Under the pieces are notes generated by a model. The model was given only the letters and a program-made list of their open reading frames with translations. It did no database searches and was not told the origin of the DNA. A DNA stretch of 64,000 bases. Origin: Phoenix dactylifera (taxonomy: Eukaryota > Streptophyta > Magnoliopsida > Arecales > Arecaceae). The position numbers were made by a program, and so were the translations under genes. The stretch lies in assembly GCF_009389715.1 (NCBI RefSeq), contig NC_052404.1, positions 1,418,738 through 1,482,737 of the forward strand, written 5' to 3'. How positions within the stretch are numbered: the stretch's first letter is position 1; each line of letters starts with the position of its first letter. This document shows positions 49,799 through 60,482 of the stretch, one piece after another.

Positions 49799-49849
49799 TT
49801 AAATACTCTCTACACCCCCCCATTTGCTAAGGACACCCCTAAAAAATTA

Positions 49850-50982
49850 AAAATTCCTAAATTACCCCCCACCCTCCCCACCCCCTCACCTAAATTGCTC
49901 TCTACACCCCCCAAACCCCCCCCCCACCCCGCTCTTTCCCTCCAAAACACCCGCCGGCTTCTCCCTTCCGCCCAAAAAACCTCGCCTCAAGCACCTCGCC
50001 GGCGGCCAAACCCCCTCCGTCTCCCTTTGAACTGTTCCGCCCAAAGTACCTCGCCAACGCCCAAAACCCCCCCGTTCCCCCTTCTCCCTCTCGTCGCCGG
50101 CATTCTCCCGATCTCCGACCACCTCGCCGGCTTCTCCCGGAACCACCTCCCCGGCCATCTCCCGAGCAACGAGCACCTCGCCGGCGCCTCCACGACCACC
50201 TCGAGGTAGCTCCCCCCCCCCCCCCCCCCGCCTCCCCAAATCGTTCGGCACTGGTTCTTTGAACCCGCTGCAATTGGGTCGGCCCCATGGGGCCGACCCG
50301 CTGCAATTGGGGCCGACCAAAATACATTGGTGCATGGGGCCGACCAAAATACATTGGTTCGGCCCCATGGGGCCGACCCAATGTATCTTGGTCCCCATGG
50401 GGCCGAATCCAAATTTTTTTTTTTTTTTTCTGTTGCTAGACTAAGGATTATTTTTATTCCCAAATTTTAACCTAGATCACGTCCTTAGGGTGAATTGGAT
50501 ACCCAACATCAAGGACAAGTTTTTCATTACTAGATTAGATAGTAATTTGAGAAGTAGGGATAATTTAGAATCATTATCATATAGCATTAACATGGTGCAT
50601 CCGAATATGATGATCTTGTTACCTTCATCGATGTCATTCTTGATCTTGGAATGATTATCTCATATCAAATGCTCTATCAAATAATAAAACCACAACATTA
50701 GTTAACGAACAAAAACTAAAAACAAAAACTAAGAACTGCGGCATAGTTTTAGGTAAAGTCTATTATTGAGTTATGTCTTGAGTTTACGAGTCGTATACTT
50801 TTGAATTATCATTTATGTATGCAATTGAAGTAACATTGAATTATTTATCACAAAACCCAATCATGTAGATTCCAAGAAGTAACTTGTTTCTTTTTTGGCT
50901 TGTTTTATCATTTATCATTTATGTATGCAATTGAATTATTTTCTTTGATATAGCCTAACATTGAATTTCTATATTTTCAGAC
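49850..50982 (+). other. MULE left interior: leader of the PMD gene
   Basis: C-rich to about 50220 with repeated CACCTCGCCGG words, then a hairpin array, then AT-rich DNA to 50982. It probably holds the promoter and 5' UTR of the PMD gene; the AT-rich part ends in TATATTTTCAG before the ATG at 50983, so a leader intron is possible. Confidence 0.4.
50276..50410. repeat. GC-rich palindrome/hairpin array in MULE
   Basis: A perfect 24-bp palindrome at 50276-50299 built on CGGCCCCATGGGGCCG recurs at 50359-50376. There it is embedded in a longer imperfect hairpin (about 50344-50392) with arms CCAAAATACATTGG and CAATGTATCTTGG. A third half-copy, CCCCATGGGGCCGA, ends the array. The word GGGGCCGACCAAAATACATTGGT is cut by these repeats into two direct copies near 50310 and 50337. 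Confidence 0.85.
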
Positions 50983-52897
50983 ATGGATCCCGGTCCCTCC
51001 AGAGTTAGACCTACGGCGTCAACTAGGAGACGTCGTGCTAGGATTGCTTCTCCCGAGCCTGCTTATATGCCATCGCCCTCTCCTGAGTCAGAGCATGATG
51101 ATATGCCCGCTAGGGGCGAAGACGATGAGTCCGTTGGACCATGTCCAGGAGGTCCAGAGGATGAGTCCGTCCTGATCAGTTTCAGGACGCATATAGCAGC
51201 TTCCATCTGGAGGCAACAGGTATTGTTTATTTGTTATAGCATTATATTTTGTTTATTGATGTTTTATAAAGTAGTAGTAATTATACATTTATATTACAGG
51301 AACGGGCTCCACTAAAGTGCATGAACCATACTGCCAAGGTTGGTGAATGGAAGTGGTGGTCTTCAAACCAACCAAATACCAGGTTCAAAGCACTATTGAG
51401 GCAGTCGGGCCTCATAGAGTTAGTACAGTGCTCTTATCGATTCACCGATAAGATTCTGATTTCGGGCTTCGTAGAGAGATGGCAGCCCGAGACGAACACC
51501 TTCCATATACCATTTGGCGAGATCACTATCACGTTGGATGATGTATCCGCCATTTTAGGAATTCCTGTCGCAGGTGCCTCAGTAGCAGTTTCTCCTGAGA
51601 GGATGAGTGATCGGGATGCTGAGGAGCTACTTGTGGAGTTGTTGGGGGTGTCAGCTGGAGACGCACGTCAGGAGGTACTGTCATCGCGCGGTCAGTCTGT
51701 GAGGATGGAGTGGCTGAGGACTCAGTTTCACTCTGTATCTGATAGAGACAGCCAGCAGAGGATAGAGTGTGCAGCACGAGCCTATTTGTTATTTTTGTTA
51801 GGCTGCACACTCTTTGCTGATAAGAGTGGGACCAGGGTGCCTATAGCGTATCTGTGTTTACTGCGGGATCTGGATAGGGTGAGCACATATGCCTGGGGTA
51901 CAGCTGCCTTAGCATATTTGTATCGGCAGTTGGGGATTGCGTCGAGGTCATCAGTGAGACAGATCAGTGGTTATATGACGCTTCTGCAGGCATGGATTTA
52001 TGAGCATTTTCCAGCACTCAGTCCTCACCCGTCGCTTGAGTATACTGATGCCAGTCCCCGCGTGCACCGCTGGATGCCCGGTACTCCATCCCGTACCACG
52101 ATGGACCATTTAGTGGTTCTACGTGAGTCATTGGACCTTTTGAGCATCGATGAGGTACGTATCATATTACCATTTGCTTGTGTTTGTCAGTACTTTTAAT
52201 ATGCGATATAGTATAAAACTGAAATGGACCTTTTGTTTTGCAGGTTATTTGGGATCCCCATCATCGGCTTCGGGGAGATCGCCCATATGTTGATATCGCA
52301 TTTTTTAGTGGCTCCATCAAGTGCCTTGATATCGTAGAACCCTATCATCCCGAAAGGGTTCTTAGACAGTTTGGTCGTATTCAGACCATCCCTCGAGCGC
52401 CACTAGCCCCTACGCGAGCCAACAGAGGTTCCACAGCAGGCTCGTACCGGATACATTACTCCTATATGGATCAGCTTTGGGAGCGGTGGGAGGACCACGT
52501 GCTGAGCTAGGCGAGCAGGAGCCACCCAGTTACCCGGCCATCAGACAGCGTACCGGGATACATGGAGTGGTATCTCCGTATCACGCACGTTGCAGTTCAG
52601 CCTCCTCATCTGCGCTCGAGTACTCATTCTGGAGCTAGGGGAGGTCATGATGATGCTGACATACACCGGCGGTGTATTGCAGATGCACTCGGTATCAGTA
52701 CCGACATTGTACGGATGGGTCCCTCAGAGGCTACGTCACTAGGTGCCGGGCACCTATTTCATGCTATTTGTCAGATGCATCAGTTACTTCTGGGTGATGA
52801 GCCTGGCCCGAGTACAGCACCCTCTCATTCGGATCCAGCACCTTCTCATTCGGACGTACAGCAGTACACGCGTCGACGACGGCGTCATAGGGATTGA
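50983..52897 (+). pseudogene. Plant mobile domain (PMD) gene of the MULE
   Basis: Three exons by splice signals: 50983-51219, 51300-52154 and 52244 onwards, all phase 0, with donors GTATTG and GTACGT and acceptors TTACAG and TTGCAG. The encoded text (SGFVERWQPETNTFHIPFGE, ITITLDDVSAILGIPVAG, LDRVSTYAWGTAALAYLYRQ, FPALSPHP, YMDQLWERWEDHV) is the plant mobile domain of the MAIN/MAIL1 and 'phosphatase 7 long form homologue' group. PMD proteins occur both as host nuclear factors in silencing and as passengers of MULEs. A TAG at 52508-52510 ends the product at 452 residues. The same frame then stays open to 52897 with the family-like YMEWYLRITH, so the stop looks like a nonsense mutation in a protein of about 581 residues. 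The N terminus (residues 1-60) is Ser/Pro/acid-rich and disordered. Confidence 0.85.
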
Positions 52898-53984
52898 TGA
52901 TGGAGCCTTTATTTTGATTATGTAGCTTCGACTTTTTTTTTTGTGTAATTTGAAACTGTTGATATTAATGAAAAATATATATTTTTGGTACATTTACGTG
53001 TAATCTTTGTAAAGCCTGGCCCGTTCTATTTTACACAAATATAACAGTGCACATAACAATCAATCTAACAATGCGAAGACAGATATTTTTTGATTTATAT
53101 TGATGATGGAGTTTCACAGTACATGACTCTAAGAGCCCAAAAAAATTTACAACTTTCAAAAATTGTACATATATAAACAATCAATCTAACTCTATTGTCT
53201 CGCTAATTATAACATTAGGTGAGATGCTCTCTTTGAACTGTTGAATCCGGGCTTCATATGAATTTTCCCATCCGGTAGCACAAGGAAGATGATATTTTCG
53301 CCAGTTGGTCGCTACTGGCGGAACGGGATGTCCCGGCAACAAGAACACCTTCAAAATTAAAAATAAGAAAATATTAATAGCTACAAAATTATAAATAAGC
53401 AAAATTAAATATTCGCAAGTGTTGTGAACGTAGTACCTCAACAAAATGATTTCCATTTACGAATCCGATAGCGATATCTTTGCGGGATAGAAGAGGTACT
53501 GGCACAGAACGGAGAGGTAGGAAGGTCAGACATTGTTGCAACGAGAGATGGTATAGGACAACATTATAGCAGGATGCTATAAGATGACCCATGTCCGGCA
53601 TAGTCATCCATCTGTCATATGGTGGACAATCATCATAATATGATAATGCATGAGTGATCTCAGCAATCGTCCCTTCCACACCATATAATGTGCGATAGTG
53701 GTCCGAATGACATTGCAACTCTTACAATAAATTCTTCCTAACACGCACCCAGTCATCTTCTCCAAATCCCAGTAAGTCAGCTATTGCCCTAAATCCGCAA
53801 TTCCCATAAGCTTTTACATCCTTGATATGCTGGATGTATGGTCTCAAGACAGAAGAAATAGCATCAATATAGATAATGGGCGTATGTGACTGGGCTCTAG
53901 TACGAAAAACCTGCAAATAATATTAAATGATAGAAAATATGTAACAATGGCAGAAATATCCAAATAGTTATCCGTCTTAGCACA

Positions 53985-54175
53985 TCCCGTACCGGCACGG
54001 CACGGCACGTCCCGACATGTCCCGTATCGGCACATCTCGGCACGGCACATCCCGTATCGGCACATCTCGGCACGGCACATCCCGTATCGGCACATCTCGG
54101 CACGGCACGTCCCGACATGTCCCGTATCGGCACATCACATACCGGCACGGCACGGACCGTCCCGTAGACGTTGTG
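53985..54175. repeat. GC-rich minisatellite in transposase intron 5
   Basis: About four and a half repeats built from CACATCTCGGCACGGCAC and the alternating CACATCCCGTATCGG or CGTCCCGACATGTCCCG, bounded by CCGGCACGGCACGG on both sides. It lies between exons 5 and 6 of the transposase gene and is read through with no splice-site damage. Confidence 0.85.
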
Positions 54176-56467
54176 ATACCTATTGTAAGGAAATAAATAT
54201 TTGGTACTTACCTTTTGCTTGGGCCGCCTCTTTTGAATCTGAGTAGATGGATTGCGGATGGTAACTTTCTCAACACCAGGTGAATAACTATCCTGTCCAG
54301 ATAGAACCAACTCAAACGCAGATGGGTCACGTCGAGTAGACGTATCAACCTTCATTGAAGCGCGCCCACGTGAACCGGTCTTCCGTTTTGCAGGCTCTAA
54401 AAGAGGTGTACTATCTGGACTTGCAATCTCTCGTAACTTCTTGATCATCTGCAATTGAGAAGCCCCATCTAACTTCTTGAATCGTAGCGCAATCAAATCT
54501 AACTCTGCATCACAACTGTGGGAAAAAAATAGTCAAAACGAATTGATCTGGACTCAACTGAATTGGCTGCACGGGGGGGGTAGGCACAATATCAAGTTTC
54601 CTCCAATGAGGATCTATGCAGTCGAGAGGAATGGGCCGACCTTCCACCCTGTACCGCGCAATCTGGTGAGCACATGGTATACCATGTGTGCGTCGAATAG
54701 CGCACCCACAATTTGAATCATCAAACCCAACTGAATTGGCTCGTTTCGATTGGGCGAGGACATGATTTAACGCACTTATAGATATGAAACCTCGCAACTC
54801 TTTGAATTCAGCTGGCTTGAAGTTGTGCTGCACTACCAATAAACTCTTCTCCAATGAGGCTTTAACGGAGCTGTGCTGCAACTCAATCAATCCATGTATT
54901 CTAGTCCAAGATGACTCGAAACTTCCTTGGCTTGATCCAAGCTGCTTTTTGAGCTTTGCATGTGCACTCTCGACCCTAGTAAACAAATGAAAGTTAGATA
55001 TAACAATTGAGGCAAATTAAAATTAAATGAGTCTTTATTTGTGATACCTATTTGTCGTCACATTTCCGTAGTGCCTGCATGTATCCGTCCACGCCGCAAC
55101 AAATCTTTCCTTGTATTTGCTCAGCCAAGTATCTGACACATACTGTAGTGCATCTGGATAGGTACCGAACTCTCTCTACAGTGCACTCCAGCGATCATTA
55201 TACTCGTCTTCCGTGGAGGACAGCACTAGTACATTCCAACTCATAATAAATTTATCCCATTTCTCCTTCAATTCGAAAATTTTTTTGCACTTGGCCAAAA
55301 CATTCCTACTAATATGCCATCTACATAATAAATGTCTAGCAGTAGGAAATACTCTATGAATTGCATTCATCAAAGCCAAGTCTCTATCTGTAACAATCAA
55401 CTCAGGCAAAACATCATCAACTATGACACTGCGCAATCTCTCTAATGCCCAAGTATAGCTTTCTTCCCGCTCAGAATTTAAGTATACAAAAGCAATTGAA
55501 AATGTCATGTCAGTAGATGTCACCCCCACAATCTCTAAGAGCGGAAGACGATACCTATTCGTCTTGTACGTGCAATCCATTATCAACACACGGGGAAATG
55601 CACGGAACAAATCAATGCTGCCAGGGTGTGCCCAAAATAAGTCATGCACAACATCCGTATTAGTACAATTCCTATGCCACTCAATATATTTAGCCTCTGA
55701 TAATTTACCTAATAGATGTTGCATTTCAGACCTCCCGGCTTTCTCTACAACCTTAAACCGTTGACGTACATTGTAGATAGTCTTGATAGTCGTAACATTG
55801 AGGGCATCTCTTTCCTTCAATGTGGATAATATGTCCTTTGGACGAACCAAACTCTTTGACATATCCACTAACAATTCCGTCTCCTGCTCAGATAATCTCC
55901 CTGCATATGAGTGCCCCTCCAGATTCTCTGCAGCGGGATGATTGTGCACTCCACATACGACCAGTAATATCCAATCATCCGCAGTATCCAATTTCTTTCC
56001 TCTTAATGCAAAAGGGCATCCACACTTCTTTGTCCCACAGGCAGTCTTTATTCGCTTTTCTTTTTTGGTTCGGTACGTCCCACCCCTCTCACAACCTAAC
56101 GTAATTCTGGGTTTCTTAGAAATGGTACCTGCATCGGATGATTTGATTACAACAACAAAACCATTTCGCCTCCCAGCTTCACGACACCAATTACACAAGT
56201 CCTCTCTACTCTTGAAGATCTATACATTAAACAATTTATGTAAGTACACAGTTGTAAAAATAGCTCGCTAAACTAATACAAAATTGCACAATACATTATA
56301 ATACCTCGTAAGTTGTAAATTCGCTTGTGTAATCCAGTACAAATTCTGATCCAATTATACTCGATTCGGTTGTAGCATAGCCCTACATATAAAATAATTT
56401 ATCACCAAGAATTAATGAATCAGAGGATCTGTTCGGCACAAAATTCAGCACGGCACGCGATTTGGCA

Positions 56468-56665
56468 CCAGAAGCCTTCTGTTCGGCTGCACAGTGCTTC
56501 TGTTCGGCTGCACAGTGCCGGACAGAAGCCTTCTGTTCGGCACTGTGCAGCCGAACAGAAGGCTTCTGTTCGGTTGAGGATTGCCGAACAGAAGGTTTCT
56601 GTTCGGCACTGTTCAGCCGAACAGAAGCCTTTTGTTCGGCGATCCAGTGCCGAACGGAGCACGAA
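56468..56665. repeat. Self-complementary TTCTGTTCGGC array in transposase intron 1
   Basis: Repeats of CTTCTGTTCGGC alternate with the complement GCCGAACAGAAG. One long imperfect hairpin runs about 56470-56570 around CTTCTGTTCGGCTGCACAG and its reverse complement, and further copies reach 56665. Because the array is near-symmetric and free of stops, long frames are open on both strands over it; these are not genes. Confidence 0.88.
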
Positions 56666-56938
56666 CCGTGAAAAAAAAAAATTTCGAAACAAGGTAGAAC
56701 ACGTACCTTTGCGGCCGATTCTTCGTCCCAAATCACTAGTTGCTTGTCCATGCTTCGAATGGGGCTTAAATCTCCTTCAAAGATCGCCTAAACGATGTAA
56801 ATGGATCGAGGGGTTTAAGGGGGGTTTGAGGGGTGTTTTTTTTTTTTCTTTTCAAAACGAAACGGAGGAGGAGGAAGGGGGGTGTACTGAGAAAATTTCA
56901 AGGGTAATATGGTAATTACACTAAAGGTTAGTTTGGGT

Positions 56939-56998
56939 ATTTTTTTTTTGGTTTTTGGGGGGTGTCCTTAGCAATAGGGGGTGTATATAGAACCCCCC
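56939..56998 (-). repeat. MULE right terminal inverted repeat
   Basis: On the minus strand reads GGGGGGTTCTATATACACCC, CTATTGCTAAGGACACCCCC, AAAAACCAAAAAAAAATACC. It matches the left end apart from a few substitutions and C-run length changes. Confidence 0.85.
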
Positions 56999-57007
56999 CA
57001 GTCCCGC
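56999..57007. repeat. Right target-site duplication of MULE
   Basis: CAGTCCCGC, identical to 49730-49738. Confidence 0.9.
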
Positions 57008-58678
57008 TGCCACCGCTGCGACAATAAACTTTTTAATGACCAAATTACCCTCCTACCGGTTGCCACGTTCATTTCTACCCTAAATTAATCGATAAAAATG
57101 TTAGTCATGAAGACTAATATATTTGAGCATTAATATTAAATCGTACTACGAAGATTGCACCGGGGAAGGAGACAGCTTAGTTATTTATATATTATACTTT
57201 AATTATTAATACTTATATTATTCTCCAATTGGATCGAGCCTCCAAAGTTGGTACAAATTTTTGATTGACTTGGGGTGTCCCGCCTGTTTGATCTCAGATC
57301 CAACGGCTGTGAGCCTGTTGGTCCGGTGAGTTGGTGAGTGCAAGTCTGGGTGTGGAGCCGGATGCATGGCTGTTATCATGTTCCACTGATTAGAGTTATA
57401 TATTTAGCTATTTGTTTGCTTTAATTAGCATTAGTTAGGAGGTTGGACAGGGGCTAGCTTGGTCGTGGACGGTGTGGGGTGGGCGTTTTCCGAGTTTCTA
57501 CTACTGTGTGTCGTGGGACCCACCGTTTTGATGAGCTGTATGGCCCAAGATTCGGTCCATTAGTTAGACCTCGTCTTCCTTGGTGAGGGACTTGGACGTA
57601 AAAAGACATGGGAGGGGGGACTAGGTCATAATGGTGGCAAGATTAGATGATATGCTGCAATCTATTGTATAATTTAGTAATTAGGGAGGGATCGTGTGGA
57701 TGCATTAAGATATTTGGTGCAAGGATAGCATATTTGAGAGTTTAATTGCATAAAAAGGTTTAAATACCTACTAAAATTTGCAATCCGCAGAATAATTTTT
57801 TGAGTAAGAACTTTTCGAGATAGTTGTAAATGAGTGGAATGCTATTTTTCAGAGAATAAAATAGAAGTTGGTCATCAATCAGTCATTCGAACATGCTAAT
57901 CTATAGTATAAAAAAGGAACAAATTTGTAGATAAGGTTACATTCATTAAATTTAGATTAAATGTAGTTGTACTTAGGAGTTATGTAGATCCATAAGAAAT
58001 TTCATCCATGCTAATGGTAAAGTTTTTAATTCTGTTTAAATCGATATTTTAAGCAATGTAAAAATATGGCCTGCAAGATAAATATTGCAAGTAGGTAGAT
58101 GTTAAAAATTTTAAAATAAAAAATGAATATATTAGAAGAAATCTAGTAAGTGCTAAATGAGCAATCACGATTCAAAGACAATGAGATTAGAGAAGAATTT
58201 ATTTTTTCCATAATTATCAAAAAAGAGCGAGAAATATACCCATAAAATGAATTAGCAGGAAAGAACTTTGGCTCAACAGGTAAGAAAATAATCAGAAGAA
58301 TCTTGAAGATAGTTTTGAAACAAAATAGGTATAATAAGGCTTGTTGATTTTGGTTAATGGTTCCAAGTTAATTTTAGGATATCTTCCAAAAAAAAAAAAA
58401 AAAAAGATACCAAGTCTTTATTGTTATCAACTTTGTGAGACAATCTATAAATAATATGCTAATGCCATGTTACTAGTTTAGTTAAGTGGGGAACAGGTCT
58501 CTGTTTTTTATGTTTTCACGTACAGTCGGCACTACATCTGGGTCCTGGGATGGTTGTTTATTTGTGATAATTGAGGGTGGGCTGTTTTTACTTTACCAAT
58601 GCTACTTCTATGGGAATTCCCACTTCACAACGCACATACACACAAAAGAGATGTTGGCGTCATCACCACCACCTCCTC

Positions 58679-58680
<2 letters not shown>
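57008..58680. other. Gene-free interval (former UXS distal promoter)
   Basis: Continuous with the UXS upstream region before the MULE inserted. AT-rich after 57600; an A run lies at 58389-58405. No coding or RNA gene recognised. Confidence 0.45.
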
Positions 58681-58725
<45 letters not shown>

Positions 58726-59250
58726 TTTATTTATTTATTTTTTTTATTTTATTTTATTTTTTTAATATATATATTATATATTATATATATATATATATTT
58801 ATACATCGACAATACAGATCCAACGAATATGAATGTTGCCCGTAAAGTCAAAAGAGATTGCAAGAGAGATAGAGTAGAGGCCGAGCCTTTCTAAATAAAA
58901 TTACTAAAGTGATGAACCGCATAGATTGCCACCTAATCCACTGCACTATTGGGCTCTCTATAAACATGAGTAGCTTGGTGGAAGACACATTCGCCTAAAA
59001 GGTGATGAATATCGTGGAGCAGTCGCATCCCCCCATCAGCACACTTAGGGCCTCGAATCCCCTCGATCATTGTGGCGGAGTTCCCTTAAGGATAATGCGG
59101 TCCACTCCTAATATCCATCTCGCATAGAAGACACCCTCCCAGACGGCTCTGAGCTCGGTGTTGTCAACTGACTGATCGAAGATACGTTAGCCCCCGAATG
59201 CCACCAGTCTGACCTGCTGATCTCTGATGACAAAGCCAGCGCTGCAGTAT
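58681..59250 (-). mobile_element. 3' fragment of a LINE-type retrotransposon
   Basis: On the minus strand, starting near 59250, the text SAGFVIRDQQVRLVAFGG, then TELRAVWEGVFYARWILGVD and IILKGTP matches the RNase H domain of plant LINEs, broken by stop codons. It runs toward a tail of about 42 T on the plus strand (58684-58723), i.e. a poly(A) tail on the minus strand, which fits a target-primed 5'-truncated insertion. AT-rich simple sequence (58723-58800) lies between. A related fragment is at 41860-42245. Confidence 0.65.
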
Positions 59251-60440
59251 CTATCCTCCTTATATTTATTTATTTATTTATTTATTTTGTCTCTCCCACC
59301 ATAATTTTTCATGTTAATGGGTATTAGTTACTTTTTTTTCCATAAATTCCTTTCATCAAAGCCCAATTGCTTACCATCAAACAAAAACCAATTGCTAATT
59401 TCCAAGAGCCAATTTTCACTGCTAATAGAAGATCATCATCGAACTTCTAAAAGACAAACGGTGACAATTTTTTCCTCTAGATCGTTGAATACAATGAGTA
59501 CCATTATATCAAATATCTCAATTCCTAAACTCCTCTGTGTTACTTTATATAACTGGATTTGACTGTCTTAGACAACATATAGTCATCTAATGATAAAATT
59601 TGATAAGCCAGTGCTTTTCATTTCGCATTCAAAGATGATGACTTCGCTCTGGAGAAAAGACCAAGTCATCTAATATGTATTAGTTACTTTTCTTAACCTT
59701 CGAGCACTTCATAGTCCTAAATATCTTTTTAATGCAAATCTGATCCAAATTTTGAGAAATCGACTATGACAAAACCTATAGTATCTTTGTTCTTCAAATT
59801 TAGGTAATATTGGTTCGTGGCCAAGCATGTAGGATTTCGCTTATCCACAAATGAGATAAAATTCCTAACAAATATAACAAATAAAAAGATACTAAATGAA
59901 TTGTGGCATCTAAATTAATATCAGTTAATATTTTTTATATAATTAATAAATATCAATCGATCACTTATGAAGGCACCATATTCTTTAGATCAACAATCAT
60001 AATTTTTTTTCTTTTTCCAGAGAGCTTGGAAAGGAGAAACCTAGGTCAATATCAGGATGGAAGTAAGATACCCCCATTCAATTATAAGTAAGGAATAATG
60101 CATTTTGATCTTTATCCATCCATTGTTTTTGTTATTCTAGTTGTTATTGTGTTCCATCAAGAAGTAAAAAAAGGTTTAATAAGATCTGGAGGTCCTTCAT
60201 AAGAAATCAGCACTCAAAGGAGCATCTCTATCAAAATATCAAAATCCACAACAGACAAAAGTAGGTGGCTTACGTGCAGCCATATTTCTTGATCCGCTGG
60301 TGTCCATTATGATTGTTATTTTTAAATTCTATATTGCACTACGGTGCACATGGCAACCGACAGGGCATCATTTGGACTGGTCCTTCTTTTGGTGATTTAA
60401 ACTTAAAAATACCATACTAACTCAACATTCCTTCAATATG

Positions 60441-60442
<2 letters not shown>
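59251..60442. other. Gene-free interval
   Basis: A TTTA-type simple repeat at about 59258-59287, then AT-rich DNA with no coding signal. Confidence 0.5.

Positions 60443-60482
<40 letters not shown>

Larger units (their letters stand above)
53181..56751 (-). pseudogene. MULE transposase with FAR1, SWIM and OTU domains, interrupted
   Basis: Seven exons inferred: 56751-56707, 56382-56305, 56219-55048, 54975-about 54559, 54515-54212, 53910-53437 and 53348-53181 (about 885 codons). Order: MDKQLVIWDE start; FAR1-type zinc DNA-binding region (CNWCREAGRRNGF, LGCERGG, CGTKKCGCPFALRGK, VCGVHNHP); MULE transposase core (VLIMDCTYKTNRYRLPLLEI, LIVTDRDLALMNAI, HLLCRWHISRNVLAKC); SWIM finger (CGCAIRRTHGIPCAH); a basic segment (KRRPKQK); then an OTU cysteine-protease domain with DVKAYGNCGFRAI holding the catalytic Cys and GNHFVE the His. 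Two in-frame stops break it: TAG at 55178-55176, in the transposase core, and TAA at 53724-53722, inside the OTU domain. The exon 4/5 junction is uncertain, since the best-phased intron would be only 43 bases. Peptidase domains in plant MULEs are known; their role is unclear. Confidence 0.88.
49739..56998. mobile_element. Complete Mutator-like element (MULE) carrying two genes
   Basis: A 7,260-bp element with terminal inverted repeats of about 60 bases (GGGAGGTTCTATATACACCC at left, GGGGGGTTCTATATACACCC on the reverse strand at right) and a perfect 9-bp target duplication. The left half carries a plant-mobile-domain gene on the plus strand. The right half carries a transposase-OTU gene on the minus strand. 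The two stop 284 bases apart, tail to tail. Both genes have in-frame stops, so this copy probably depends on others to move. Terminal repeats and target duplication are nearly perfect, which suggests a fairly recent insertion. It splits the upstream region of UXS. Confidence 0.93.

Noticed and set aside
53985-54175. CRISPR-like array, because repeats alternate with variable segments
   Set aside because: This is plant DNA, the units are irregular, there are no unique spacers, and the array lies in an intron of a transposase gene.
56415-56915. Repetitive Cys/Thr/Glu or Glu/Gln/Lys frames on both strands
   Set aside because: They result from the near-symmetric TTCTGTTCGGC array in the transposase intron; both strands are open for the same reason, so there is no coding evidence.
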